DNA from: Prolixibacteraceae bacterium
GTDB taxonomy: Bacteria; Bacteroidota; Bacteroidia; Bacteroidales; Prolixibacteraceae
Length of the DNA stretch: 64,000 nucleotides
NCBI GenBank assembly: GCA_023229575.1
Contig: JALNYZ010000011.1
Span: forward strand, 87,770-151,769
Direction of reading: 5' to 3'
Part shown: positions 1 to 9,673 of the stretch, piece by piece
How the letters are laid out: each line of letters begins with the position of its first letter
Position numbering within the stretch: position 1 is the first letter of the stretch
Notes under the pieces: model-generated
Databases searched by the model: none
What the model was told of the DNA's origin: nothing
The model's input: only the letters and a program-made list of their open reading frames with translations
Made by a program: the position numbers and the translations under genes

Positions 1-27
1 CCTGAGCGAAACCGAAGGGTCGAAGAG
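1..27. repeat. partial copy of the CCCTGAGC/GTCGAAGGG repeat
   Basis: The window opens with CCTGAGCGAAACC followed by GAAGGGTCGAAG. The same words recur in the four-copy block at 13553-13738. The element is cut by the window edge, so its full extent is unknown. Confidence 0.5.
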
Positions 28-79
28 GAATCATCAAAGCATTGAAAAAGAGAAGTGCTTTTATTATTCTTGGGTATTT

Positions 80-247
80 CATTTGTGTAATTCGTGTAAT
101 TTGTGGTGGGGCGGGTTTTAAGGCTTTGAAATGTTTGTTTTGTTTGAATCGTTTCCCAATTCTGTTCATTCTGTAATTCTGTAAATCCTGCTTCAGACAA
201 TATTCCGCAAATCCTGCTTCAGACAATTTGTGAAATTTGTGGTGGGG
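80..247. repeat. degenerate 9-nt-period tandem arrays upstream of lytS
   Basis: Three word families follow one another: ATTTGTGTA/ATTCGTGTA/ATTTGTGGT (about 81-108), a TTTGAA family (121-155) and ATTCTGTTC/ATTCTGTAA/TTCTGTAAA (159-185). An exact 18-nt direct repeat, AAATCCTGCTTCAGACAA, lies at 183-200 and 209-226, and the block ends in another ATTTGTGG word. Each family has a step of about nine bases. The same words reappear near 11.34, 12.8 and 15.07 kb. I see no gene in 1-475. Confidence 0.65.
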
Positions 248-475
248 AAGGGTTTCTTTTCTTTTAACAGCCAAAATCTCCGTCTCAACAACGCGTTCCG
301 AAGGGTAAACGGCTCTCCTTTCCGATTTCCAACCATTGACCCCGCCCAATTTGGCAAAGGCCGGTTATTGCCTGTAGCGCATTTTTTTATCGTTATTTTT
401 GAATCGGTTTTCAGGTTCAGACTGTGGTTAGAAGAACTTCCAACCATTCCGGAATCAAATCGAAATACACTGGGT

Positions 476-1534
476 ATGACCTTCAATTCATTCAACCGCC
501 TGTTTCAGTTTCGCCCCGTCAATCATGTGATTTACTGGGTTTTGTTTGTTCTGATCGGCTCTTACATCTTTAGTTACCAGCAAAATTTCCCCTATCAGTT
601 TTACCTGCTTAATCTACTGGTCCACCTTCCGGTTGTGCTACTCTTTACCTACTTCGTCATTTACCGGCTCGTCCCCAATTTCCTGCTAAGAGGGCGGCTT
701 TTCAGTTTTTTTGGATTATTGGCACTCTTCACCGCAATGGCTTCCATGTTAAAATTGTATATCAGCAAAAATGTTTATTACGCTCTTTTTATTCCCAAAG
801 CCCTGCACCCAAAAGAGTGGTACAGTGTGGATGCCTTTCTGGTCAACCTGCTTTGGATGGCGGGACCTACCATACTCTTTGCCATGTTTAAATATTACAA
901 AAACTGGACAAGAAGCCAGGATATTTCAAATGAAGCAGAGCGCAAACGGTTGGCTACCGAATTGCAGGTGCTGAAAGGTCAGTTGAATCCACATTTTCTG
1001 TTCAACACACTCAATAATCTTTACTCCCTGGCATTGAGCAAAAGCAGCAAAACAGCAGTGGTGATCGCCAAAATGTCTGACATGTTCCACTATATATTGT
1101 ATGAATGCAATGCCATTGAAGTGCCCGTTTGGAAAGAGATAAAGCTGATCGAAAATTACATCGAACTGGAACAAATCAGATATTCAGACCGACTCTCCAT
1201 CAAATTCGAAAAGGATGTAGATAACCTGGGCCATCTGGTTCCACCCATGTTGTTGTACTCTTTCGTTGAGAATTGCTTTAAACATGGCAGCAGTACCGAT
1301 CCGGATATGCCCTGGATTAAAATAAACATTCGTGTAAAAAACAGCAGCCTTACCTTTGAAGCGCATAACAGCATTCCGCCCGGTTATAAAATGGATAACC
1401 CGGAAGGTGTTGGGTTATTGAACAGCAAAAGACGTCTCGAATTGATTTATCCGAAAAATCACAGGTTAACCATTCGGGAAGAGAACGATGAATTCTATGT
1501 AAGACTCGAAATCAAAAATTCGGAAAGACCGTAA
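476..1534 (+). CDS. LytS/YehU-type sensor histidine kinase
   Basis: This is an inner-membrane sensor kinase of the His_kinase (PF06580) type, 352 aa. About four hydrophobic segments occupy residues 10-145. They are followed by the phospho-acceptor box QLNPHFLFN with its histidine at about residue 173, and by an N-box-like VENCFKHG and a GVGLLNSKRRL ATP-lid region near the C-terminus. I chose the ATG at 476: the frame is open upstream to a GTG at 230, but that stretch is repeat-derived and lacks a sensible N-terminus. The LytTR regulator it most likely phosphorylates is at 3489-4223, separated from it by an M2-like lipoprotein. The signal sensed is not evident. Confidence 0.88.
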   Translation: MTFNSFNRLFQFRPVNHVIYWVLFVLIGSYIFSYQQNFPYQFYLLNLLVHLPVVLLFTYFVIYRLVPNFLLRGRLFSFFGLLALFTAMASMLKLYISKNVYYALFIPKALHPKEWYSVDAFLVNLLWMAGPTILFAMFKYYKNWTRSQDISNEAERKRLATELQVLKGQLNPHFLFNTLNNLYSLALSKSSKTAVVIAKMSDMFHYILYECNAIEVPVWKEIKLIENYIELEQIRYSDRLSIKFEKDVDNLGHLVPPMLLYSFVENCFKHGSSTDPDMPWIKINIRVKNSSLTFEAHNSIPPGYKMDNPEGVGLLNSKRRLELIYPKNHRLTIREENDEFYVRLEIKNSERP

Positions 1535-1617
1535 CCGGGAACCGGATTGGATGGCATTGAATGAATATCCGTCCCGGCCTGTGTAGAATCTGGCCCCTAA
1601 AAACAAAACAGTTGACG

Positions 1618-3402
1618 ATGAAGTACCTGCTCCTCTTTCTGGTCCTATTTTCGGTAAGTTGCCTGAATGAAAAGCAACAATCCGAAATGATCCTTCGTCA
1701 TTACATTGATAAAAATGTCGACTTGATCCGGAATTTTACCAAGGAGAGTACCGTCGCTTTGTGGAATGTCAATCTATCCGGTAATGAGCGCGATTATATG
1801 AAGCTCATCAACCTGGAATTGGATTTCAACAATACGAACCAGAGTAAATCAGGACTTTTTTCTCCTGATAAGTTTACCCCTTTCACAGAAAATGTTTTTA
1901 CCAAGGAGAAAGATTTTGAGCTGCTGAAGAGATTAAAGAATTCTGAACTGATTACCGATACGATGCTGAAACGGCAGCTTACCGTCTTGTACCAGTCTTT
2001 TATGGGACCGCAGGTTGAGGCCAACCGGTACAGAAAATTAAGGTTCGCCGAAACAAAATTATGGCAGTCATTTTCTGCGATAAAAGTTGAGTTGGAAGGG
2101 AAAAAATATGCCGGAGGACAACTTGACTCAATCCGTAAAAACTCGACAGATACCACAATATTGAAAAAAGTTTACACTGCCTACCGGGAAAAAGGGCGGC
2201 AAATTGCCGGAGATATCATCCAAATGGTGAAAATGAGAAATGAATTTGCCAGGGACTTCGGCTATACAGATTATTATCAGTTGGCGGTGGAAACAAAAGA
2301 TCAGACTCCCGAAAAGATCAAAATACTATTGAATGAAATTGAATTGAAAACGAACGATCAATTTTATGAAGCCAAGGCATTGGTAGACAAAGTATTGTCT
2401 AAAAAATACCACATCAGGATCCAGGATCTTCGCTGCTATCATTACAACGACGAACGATCCAGCTACCTGCCCCGCAAATTTTCCGATAAGATGGACTCCC
2501 TGTACCGAAAGGATGATCCGATTGTATTGGCCGCTCAGTTTTTTAGTGGTCTTGGCCTGCCTGTTCAGGATGTCATCGAAAAAAGTGACCTGAAATACCG
2601 GAGCGGCAAATCGGCAGGAACAAGTATTTTCAATGTCGATTTTAAAAATGACCTGCGCATGCTGGCTACCATTAAGGATAACGCAGACGGTATGAAGAAG
2701 ATCATGCATCTGTGCGGTCATGCCTCGCATTTTAAAAATATTTCCGACAATGTCCCTTACCTGTTGAAGGATCCAAATTCAGTTGTGGCCGAAGGAGTTG
2801 CCAGCTTTTTTGAGAGCCTGACAATGAATAACCTATGGCTAAAGGATGAATTCGAAATGGATTCGGTCAGTAACCGGGAATATAAGCTGCTTTGCATGCA
2901 TTTTATGCAGGTCGACCGGCTTTACAGGTTCAGGAGACTGCTGGTCAAATCTGTCTTTGAAAGAGAAATATACAGGAATCCCGATCAAAATCTTGGAGCA
3001 TTGTGGTACAGGCTTAACGAGGAATACCTTGGAATCCGTCCACCCAACGATCAGTACACAACGGATTGGGCAACCGCCAGTTATTTTACCAGTCTTTCGT
3101 GCAGCGTTCATAATTTTGTGCTTGCCGATCTGTTTGCAGGCCAGTTACAGCATTACATCGAAAAAAATATTCTCGATGTCACAAATCCGGTTTATCAGAA
3201 CAACAAGTCAGTCGGACAATACCTGGTCACCCAACTCTACAGGTTTGGGGACCTTCTACCCTGGGAGCAACTCATTGAGAAGTCTACAGGCGAACCTTTA
3301 AACCCCGCCTATTTTGCCAAATATTTAACCGGTGGCAACGAGGAAATCCGGGTACCGGAAAATTCTTCAGGTCGACCGAAAATGAAATCAATCAAACATT
3401 AA
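1618..3402 (+). CDS. M2 (ACE-like) family lipoprotein with degenerate HExxH motif
   Basis: A 594-aa predicted lipoprotein (lipobox FSVSC after a short hydrophobic start) with the all-helical layout of M2/M3-like gluzincin peptidases. The expected zinc motif HEFGH reads HLCGH (residues 364-368 counted from 1618), so both histidines remain but the catalytic glutamate is leucine. The third ligand, a glutamate in AEGVASFF, is present at residue 392, 24 residues after the second histidine, which is the usual spacing. It may therefore bind zinc without hydrolysing peptides. An in-frame ATG at 1561 exists, but the signal peptide begins at 1618. The position between kinase and regulator suggests a role in their signalling; that is inference. 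Confidence 0.75.
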   Translation: MKYLLLFLVLFSVSCLNEKQQSEMILRHYIDKNVDLIRNFTKESTVALWNVNLSGNERDYMKLINLELDFNNTNQSKSGLFSPDKFTPFTENVFTKEKDFELLKRLKNSELITDTMLKRQLTVLYQSFMGPQVEANRYRKLRFAETKLWQSFSAIKVELEGKKYAGGQLDSIRKNSTDTTILKKVYTAYREKGRQIAGDIIQMVKMRNEFARDFGYTDYYQLAVETKDQTPEKIKILLNEIELKTNDQFYEAKALVDKVLSKKYHIRIQDLRCYHYNDERSSYLPRKFSDKMDSLYRKDDPIVLAAQFFSGLGLPVQDVIEKSDLKYRSGKSAGTSIFNVDFKNDLRMLATIKDNADGMKKIMHLCGHASHFKNISDNVPYLLKDPNSVVAEGVASFFESLTMNNLWLKDEFEMDSVSNREYKLLCMHFMQVDRLYRFRRLLVKSVFEREIYRNPDQNLGALWYRLNEEYLGIRPPNDQYTTDWATASYFTSLSCSVHNFVLADLFAGQLQHYIEKNILDVTNPVYQNNKSVGQYLVTQLYRFGDLLPWEQLIEKSTGEPLNPAYFAKYLTGGNEEIRVPENSSGRPKMKSIKH

Positions 3403-3488
3403 TTGGCTGTAATTTGTTTGATCCAGAGTATACTAATATTAAAATGAACATGTTATGAAACGAGCATGTACGTTAAACACAAACAAGG

Positions 3489-4223
3489 ATGAAAACAAAA
3501 TACATGATTGTTGATGATGAGCCCCTGGCCCGCGACCTGATTCGGGGACACATCGAAAAGCTGGAGAATTTCGAAATCGTTGCCGAGTGCAACAATGCCA
3601 TGAAGGCCATGAGCGTTCTTCGCGAAAAGCATGTCGATTTGGTATTCATGGACATTCAAATGCCCCAGATCACGGGTATTGAATTCCTAAAAACTTTAAA
3701 GCATCCGCCAAAAGTCATTATTACTACTGCCTACCGTGAATATGCCCTGGAAGGATTTGAGTTGGATGTGGTGGATTATCTGCTAAAGCCAATCACCTTC
3801 GAGCGCTTTCTCAAAGCCGTCAATAAATTTTACCAGATGAGCCAGGAGACCATTCAGGGAACCCCGAATCCTTCTATCGGGAAAGTTCCGGAGGACAGCT
3901 TTATTTATGTGAAAGAGAACAAAAAGGTGATTAAGATCTATCTCTCCGAAATCAGGTACATCGAGGGATTGAGTGAATATGTGCAGATCTACACAGACAA
4001 ACGGAAGATCATTACCAAAACCAGCATGTCTCAAATGGAGGAAAAACTGCCTTCAGGAAATTTCCTTCGCATCCACAAATCTTATATCGTACCGGTTGGT
4101 AAAATTGAAGCCTTTACAGCCAATACCATCGAAATCCAGGGGAAAGAGCTGCCCATTGGCCGAAACTTCAAAAATGCCGTCCTCAACTCATTGAACTACA
4201 CTGGTCCTGTGGCAGGCATATGA
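3489..4223 (+). CDS. LytTR-family response regulator
   Basis: A 244-aa cytoplasmic regulator with an N-terminal receiver domain (acidic DDE near residue 11, phospho-acceptor Asp55 in VFMDIQMPQ, lysine in LLKPI) and a C-terminal LytTR DNA-binding domain (FIYVKENKK..., SEIRYIEGLSEYVQI, FLRIHKSYIV). It is the natural partner of the LytS-type kinase at 476-1534. LytTR regulators bind direct repeats upstream of targets. The SusC/SusD operon converges on it and is not an obvious target from its position alone. Confidence 0.92.
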   Translation: MKTKYMIVDDEPLARDLIRGHIEKLENFEIVAECNNAMKAMSVLREKHVDLVFMDIQMPQITGIEFLKTLKHPPKVIITTAYREYALEGFELDVVDYLLKPITFERFLKAVNKFYQMSQETIQGTPNPSIGKVPEDSFIYVKENKKVIKIYLSEIRYIEGLSEYVQIYTDKRKIITKTSMSQMEEKLPSGNFLRIHKSYIVPVGKIEAFTANTIEIQGKELPIGRNFKNAVLNSLNYTGPVAGI

Positions 4224-4264
4224 GCCTCTTTTTTAAAATTTTTGCTTCCGGATAGCTCCAATTG

Positions 4265-4296
4265 AAAAGTGGCAATCCTTTCGGGTCACCACTTTT
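4265..4296. terminator. bidirectional terminator between lytT-like gene and susD
   Basis: AAAAGTGG at 4265-4272 pairs with CCACTTTT at 4289-4296, with further weak pairing in the loop. Both strands give a T-rich 3' side. It sits between convergent genes. Confidence 0.6.
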
Positions 4297-4354
4297 ACTA
4301 ACTAACTACTGTCCAATTTATATTTAACCTATAAATTTGGATTTATTGTTAACC

Positions 4355-5779
4355 TTACCGCGTACCGCCTGCCCACCATACCTTTTCGGTGTAAACATAA
4401 TTCCCGTCACCATAGGCCGTTGCAACATTCTGATTGGTCGTAACATCGCTGTCCCCATAGGTTAACCTTTGAGGGAAGGCACGGGTACTGACCAGTTGAA
4501 TTAAGTTGTTGCCCATGGCGACCAACCGGCGAAAGTCGTTGTAAGCTTCGACTGCCTCTTGTTCAAATGAAGCAATGTATTTCTGGGTCATGATCTCTTT
4601 GAGAGGATCTGCATCAAACAGTGCTTTTACATTTGCCGTATAATAGGTACCGGCTGCCGCTGCCGGCAATCCAACTTTAATGAAAGCCGACTCTATCCCT
4701 GCTTTCAGAGCCACTTCCGCGTTGTCTTTCTGGTTCATTCTCACGTAGGCTTCAGCTTTTAGAAAATGGAGCTCATGAAAGCTCATCAGATAGGTGGGTG
4801 AAGTATTGGTACTCAGCGTAGAAATACCGTAAAACTGTTGAACCTGTTGCGGACTGCCATTGGGGGCTATGTTCAGCACGGTCGTGCCGGGATATGGCCG
4901 GTAGAGACTCGCGGCGCGCGGATCATTTCTGGCTGTCAGCTTTCCGTATAAACTAGCGCTCACGCCAAAATAGTTGCGATCCTGAAAAAATCGGGCAAAC
5001 GGGCTAATGGCCGAAGATCCGTTATAAACAAATTTAAACTCATCCGCCTGGTTGGCAAAAGAGGCATTCGCATATTCAATGACCTTGCTGTATTGCGGTG
5101 ATTTTAGCGAAAGCCTCATCGTATATCTTGCCTTTAATCCCTGTGCAGCTTTAATCCACCGACTAGAATTGCCTCCATAAATCAGATCTTGGGTTCCAAG
5201 GGAGGCAAAGGCCGTCGTCTTACCGAGATTGAGGATCGCATCATCCAGCAATCGAAAGACTTCAGTATAAATGACTTGCTGTTTGTCCAACTTTGGCTGA
5301 TAAATAACGCCAGGTTGTAAAGCCTCAGTATAGGGAACATCCCCCATCAAATCGGTGAGCATAGCCAGGTTGTACGCCTTTAATACCTCGGCAACACCCA
5401 GTGTCTGGAAGTTACCGGCTTCGCTGCCACCCGTTGAACATTTGTCGATAATCAGTTTCAGATGGTACAAATTGTAATACTGGCTTCTCCAAGGATTGTT
5501 GTAGGTCGTGGCATTCGTCGGTTCGGCAAGCCTGATTTCTGCATTGTACATCTGACCCCAGATACCTGTATTCAGTTCCATATAAACGGATGTGTAAAAG
5601 GCGTAATCCGACGCGGTAACACTGAAGGCACTTGAAGTCATTACATCCGTTACAATTAACCTGCTGGCCATATCTGACGGATTGTTCTGATTTTCGTTTA
5701 TTTTATCCATAATATCCTCAGAGCAGGCGGAAAACGTGAATATTAACAGTATCAGTGAATATAAATTTAGCTTTCTCAT
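4355..5779 (-). CDS. SusD/RagB family nutrient-binding lipoprotein
   Basis: A 474-aa surface lipoprotein (signal peptide ending FTFSAC) of the SusD/RagB class, which sits on its SusC partner and delivers ligand to it. Recognisable parts are the helical TPR-like N-terminal half (YNNPWRSQYYNLYHLKLIID, LTDLMGDVPYTEAL) and the C-terminal QKYIASFEQEAVEAYNDFRR segment. Length and the TDLMGDVPY motif resemble the SusD-like_2 branch. It lies 19 bp downstream of its SusC. No glycosidase, peptidase or sulfatase is encoded nearby, so the ligand cannot be read from context. Confidence 0.92.
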   Translation of the reverse strand: MRKLNLYSLILLIFTFSACSEDIMDKINENQNNPSDMASRLIVTDVMTSSAFSVTASDYAFYTSVYMELNTGIWGQMYNAEIRLAEPTNATTYNNPWRSQYYNLYHLKLIIDKCSTGGSEAGNFQTLGVAEVLKAYNLAMLTDLMGDVPYTEALQPGVIYQPKLDKQQVIYTEVFRLLDDAILNLGKTTAFASLGTQDLIYGGNSSRWIKAAQGLKARYTMRLSLKSPQYSKVIEYANASFANQADEFKFVYNGSSAISPFARFFQDRNYFGVSASLYGKLTARNDPRAASLYRPYPGTTVLNIAPNGSPQQVQQFYGISTLSTNTSPTYLMSFHELHFLKAEAYVRMNQKDNAEVALKAGIESAFIKVGLPAAAAGTYYTANVKALFDADPLKEIMTQKYIASFEQEAVEAYNDFRRLVAMGNNLIQLVSTRAFPQRLTYGDSDVTTNQNVATAYGDGNYVYTEKVWWAGGTR

Positions 5780-5798
5780 ATCATTGTTCTTTTAAGGA

Positions 5799-8700
5799 TT
5801 AAAATTCCAGGTTAAGTCCTAAACCAAAATTGCTGGTTGCCGGAACTGTAAACCGCTCAAATGCGCCGGACATGTTGTTGTTCCCTTGCGTTGCTTCCGG
5901 ATCAAAATTTGGAAGTTGGGTCCAGAGCAGGATGTTACGGGCAAAGCCAGTTACCCGAAGTTGTACCCCTTTGTATTTGGGCAACTGATATGACAGGGTC
6001 AATTCCCTCATTTTAACGAACGAATTGTTGTAGATATATGCTTCGTTGATGTTACCCAAAGTGTTGGAATACAGGTCATAATAAGCCTTAAGATCTCCTG
6101 GTCCGCCGCGCTGAATGTCATTTCGCTGGCCATTGGCCTTGAATCCCGGATAAATAAACGGGGTTGTGCGATCCTCTGTACTCTTGGCCAAACCATAGGT
6201 ATACTCAAGCAAAGCATTGGTTCCGTGATACATTTGACCTCCGGATTTCCAATCAAAAGTTGCAGAAAGGTTGACCCTTTTCCAACGTATTGTCGTTGAA
6301 CCTCCCAGTTCAAAATCTGCAGCTGCATTCCCGATTACATCCGGGGCCCCGGCTATGGGCATACCACGGTAAATACTGGCCGGATTTTCATCTACCAAAA
6401 TTCTCCCCTGGGCATCTTTTGCAAAACTGCTGCCATAAATGACCGGAAATTTATACCCGATTCCTGCGCGAACCTGAGGCGTGGTAAATCCGCCAAGGGT
6501 GATATTTTGTACCCCTGGAGCAAGTTCTGAAACATAATTATCCATTTTGGTAAAATTCAGGCTAACGGTCCAATCCATATCCTTTTGGCGGATCGGCACA
6601 ACAAAAACTACAGCTTCATGGGTATTCGTATAGATGGATCCTCCGTTCATGGTAAGGCTGTTAACTCCCGTAGAGCCAGCCAATGGAACATTAAATATTT
6701 GATTTTTAACATCCTGTCGCGAATAGGTATATTCGAGTCCCAGGCGGTTGTTAAAAAACTTAAGATCGGCGCCAACTTCAAATGAAACGGTGTTTTGAGG
6801 CTTCAAGCCCGGATCGCACTGAATGTTATTGGGGATATATGAATTAATGCCTCCCAGGGGATACGATACCGGTGCACCGACCCAAAAACCACCGCCATAA
6901 TTTGGCGTGGTATAGTAATTTTGTGTGTAGGTACCCGCTTGTCCCACTTCGGCATACGATGTGCGTAACTTGGCAAATGACAAAATTGGATTATCCTTCA
7001 GCATCTCCATTTCTGTTAGTATAAAGCCCAATGAAACAGAAGGGTAGAAAAAAGTACGATTTTTGCGCGGCATTTGTGATACGACATCCTGACGTCCTGT
7101 CGCATTCAGGTACAACCTGTTTTTGTAAGAGAGGGAGAGATTTCCGAAGAAGCCGACACTTCGGCTTTCGGCTTTCCTTTCAGAAACTGCCGACCTGGTG
7201 ATTGCGTTGTCAATATGGGGCCAGCCTCCGAAATTGAAATCATTGCCAACTTCACGATAGTTTTTGCCGAACTGGTTGTTGATCTCATTGCCAAGCATCA
7301 GGTTTAAATGAATATCTGATATAATATCCATGTCGTAATTGGCTGTTAACAAGGAGTTGTAAACGGAGGTGGTTACTCCGTAATTGGCAATTGAACCCAG
7401 CGTATTTTTGCTGCCCATTTCGTTTATATCCTGGTAATGGGTGGTGTAAGAATCTACACCAAACTGATACCGAAAAATCAGCTTTTTATCGTCCAACTGA
7501 CTGATTTTTGGAGAGAATACAACATAGGAATTCCCGAAAAAGCGGTTGGTTTGTTCGGCAAACAGGTTGTGCTCCATGTTCCAGTATGGGTTGTTGAAGT
7601 TGGTTGCCCTGTACAGAATCTGGGTGTAGGGATTGGTCGGGCTCTGGTAAGGAATCTCTTTCAGGTCGTAATTGACAGGCGCGGCAAATACAGTGGCAAC
7701 CAGTCCGTCGTTGGCGGTAGGCGCTTTTTTAATGTAGTTGGACGAGTAATTCATCGAAACGCCGGTTTTCCAGGCCTGGCTCAATCTTGTTTCGGCATTG
7801 ATCCTGGCGCTATAACGATCCTGTGAAGTGGAAGAAATAATCCCGGATTGGTTGGTATTGCTTATCCCGAATGAATAGGTAGATTTCTCTGTAGACTGGT
7901 TGATTCCGAAAGAGTTGTTTAATGTAATACCCGTCTTGAAAAAGTTTTCCACATTGTCATAGACCTGTGGGGTAACCCATGGGTCCATACCCGCTGTAGC
8001 AAGTTGCGGAACATAATACTTGCCTGCATAGGTGGTTGCATTGTTGCCATTTCTGGCATTCGGGACACTGCCCCCATAAGCTGGATCATTTGGCAGGTCA
8101 ACGATTCTGGGGCCCCAGGCCGTGGATGCATTCGGGTTAAAAGTATAGCCCGTCCCGTTGTTTAAAGGTGTCCCCTGCGCCCATGTTGTTTGATACGCTG
8201 GTTTTCTTGAGATAACATCAGCACTTGAATAGGATGAAAATGAAATTACCGGTTTCCCCCCTTTGGCAGCGCTTCCACTCTTTGTCGTTATCACGATAAC
8301 ACCATTGGTGGCCCGGATTCCGTAAAGAGCTGCCGCGGCTTGCCCCTTTAAGATGTTAATGCTTTCAATATCATTGGGGTCAATATCTACCGCACGGTTG
8401 GCAATGTCGGTACCGGTTACTCCGTCACCCCGGACCTGCGAATTGCCATTGCTGCCGCTTTGAAAATCTGCCTGCGAGGCTACCGGCATTCCATCTATCA
8501 CATACAAAGGGGTATTGTTCCCGGCAAAGGAACGGGCACCCCTGATGGTGATCTGTGTAGAAGCTCCCGGTGCGCCACTGGAAGGTGTAATCGCAACCCC
8601 CGACAATTTACCCTGAAGGGCGGTAGCGAAAGATGAACTGCCAGTCCTGGTAAGTTCTTCATTTTTCACATCCTGAACAGCGTAGCCCAGGGCTTTCCGT

Positions 8701-9044
8701 TCCCTTTTCATGCCAAAAGCCGTGACAACAACTTCGTCAACGCCTATCACATTTGATTTTAGAACTACATCCATTTTATTAGACAGTCCAATGGCAACCT
8801 CCTGAGTGACCATGCCAACAAAGGAAAATGTCAATACCCTGGACGATTCAGGGACAACGATCGAATAGAGGCCACTTGCATCAGTAATGGTCCCATTGGT
8901 AGTCCCCTTAACACTTACTGTAACGCCTATAACCGGGAGTCCATCTTCTGAAGAACTGACCAATCCGGTAATTTTCCTTGTCTGAGCCATCGCACTGAAG
9001 AGCCACACCACAATAAGAAATGCAATTAAGAATCCTTTTTTCAT
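5799..9044 (-). CDS. SusC/RagA family TonB-linked outer-membrane transporter
   Basis: A 1081-aa TonB-dependent transporter with a signal peptide, a carboxypeptidase-regulatory-like domain at about residues 22-110, a TonB-box-like VDEVVVTAFG, a plug domain (GVAITPSSG, TITIRGARSF-type motifs, NILKGQAAAALYGIRATNG) and a C-terminal beta-barrel ending in aromatic residues (LGLNLEF). There is no N-terminal STN domain, unlike the second SusC of the window, so it is not expected to signal through an anti-sigma factor. It forms an operon with the SusD gene that follows. Confidence 0.93.
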   Translation of the reverse strand: MKKGFLIAFLIVVWLFSAMAQTRKITGLVSSSEDGLPVIGVTVSVKGTTNGTITDASGLYSIVVPESSRVLTFSFVGMVTQEVAIGLSNKMDVVLKSNVIGVDEVVVTAFGMKRERKALGYAVQDVKNEELTRTGSSSFATALQGKLSGVAITPSSGAPGASTQITIRGARSFAGNNTPLYVIDGMPVASQADFQSGSNGNSQVRGDGVTGTDIANRAVDIDPNDIESINILKGQAAAALYGIRATNGVIVITTKSGSAAKGGKPVISFSSYSSADVISRKPAYQTTWAQGTPLNNGTGYTFNPNASTAWGPRIVDLPNDPAYGGSVPNARNGNNATTYAGKYYVPQLATAGMDPWVTPQVYDNVENFFKTGITLNNSFGINQSTEKSTYSFGISNTNQSGIISSTSQDRYSARINAETRLSQAWKTGVSMNYSSNYIKKAPTANDGLVATVFAAPVNYDLKEIPYQSPTNPYTQILYRATNFNNPYWNMEHNLFAEQTNRFFGNSYVVFSPKISQLDDKKLIFRYQFGVDSYTTHYQDINEMGSKNTLGSIANYGVTTSVYNSLLTANYDMDIISDIHLNLMLGNEINNQFGKNYREVGNDFNFGGWPHIDNAITRSAVSERKAESRSVGFFGNLSLSYKNRLYLNATGRQDVVSQMPRKNRTFFYPSVSLGFILTEMEMLKDNPILSFAKLRTSYAEVGQAGTYTQNYYTTPNYGGGFWVGAPVSYPLGGINSYIPNNIQCDPGLKPQNTVSFEVGADLKFFNNRLGLEYTYSRQDVKNQIFNVPLAGSTGVNSLTMNGGSIYTNTHEAVVFVVPIRQKDMDWTVSLNFTKMDNYVSELAPGVQNITLGGFTTPQVRAGIGYKFPVIYGSSFAKDAQGRILVDENPASIYRGMPIAGAPDVIGNAAADFELGGSTTIRWKRVNLSATFDWKSGGQMYHGTNALLEYTYGLAKSTEDRTTPFIYPGFKANGQRNDIQRGGPGDLKAYYDLYSNTLGNINEAYIYNNSFVKMRELTLSYQLPKYKGVQLRVTGFARNILLWTQLPNFDPEATQGNNNMSGAFERFTVPATSNFGLGLNLEF

Positions 9045-9158
9045 AGATTAAATATTTAGATTATGGGACAAAAGCCCACTGGATTTTTTCGCTTAGCAAT
9101 TGGTCGGTATTCTTCTTTGATCAGTTAGGGACTCGCCCTAACAGAAAATCAACAAGAT

Positions 9159-9166
9159 CAAACCTA
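9159..9166 (-). promoter_or_regulatory. putative -7 box for the susCD operon
   Basis: The plus strand reads CAAACCTA, which is TAGGTTTG on the minus strand and fits the Bacteroidota -7 consensus TAnnTTTG. It lies about 115 bp upstream of the SusC start. I found no convincing -33 element. Confidence 0.35.
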
Positions 9167-9624
9167 TGATTAAAAATTTTTGAGGTTGCTTTTAATCAAT
9201 GTAACCAGCACTTCGATGGGTAAATGAATGGTATAGGCTGCCAGATGGATCATGACATGAGTTAACTCCCGTTTGTCCGGAAAAACATGCTGTTTACCAT
9301 CAACAACGATTGATTGGCCATAAGATTGCCACTCCATTTGTATCATATTTCCCCGGCCTGTTAGACGAGAAAATCTTATAACCATCTATTGGAATCTGAT
9401 CAGGATCCCCATTATAACACTGTCATTGTCTGGAATGGGAATGCTGGAGATATGATTTATCAAAATCAAATGGTCTGCGCTAGGTTATTTACGGTGATCT
9501 GCATGTTCCAGGGCACGAACGACCTAATACCAGGCAAAAGTCTCTCTTTTCAGACCATCCGTATCATTTGCCCATGGTTGTCCCTGTTACATTGATAATT
9601 TTACCACCCCCCATTTTTTCGAAA

Positions 9625-9632
9625 TATATTTG
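9625..9632 (+). promoter_or_regulatory. putative -7 box upstream of the 9674 gene
   Basis: TATATTTG matches the TAnnTTTG consensus, about 42 bp before the ATG at 9674. Confidence 0.4.
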
Positions 9633-9673
9633 AGCCAAAGTTCATTATCAATCATTTATTAAAATTTATTCCA

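Larger units (their letters stand above)
9045..9673. other. intergenic region between susC and a divergent small gene
   Basis: 629 bp with divergent promoters. Two short open frames (9170-9385 minus and 9389-9595 plus) have no ribosome-binding site, no recognisable motif and no codon pattern like their neighbours, and I do not accept them as genes. The minus-strand -7 box at 9159-9166 and the plus-strand one at 9625-9632 are the only signals I can support. Confidence 0.5.

Noticed and set aside
230..475. Upstream extension of the LytS-like kinase reading frame from a GTG
   Set aside because: The extra 82 codons run through repeat words, have no domain and place a second hydrophobic start before the real one. 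The ATG at 476 fits the family.
9170..9595. Two short divergent open frames (71 and 68 codons)
   Set aside because: No ribosome-binding site, signal peptide, motif or neighbour support. The minus frame starts directly after an in-frame stop, and both overlap probable promoter DNA.
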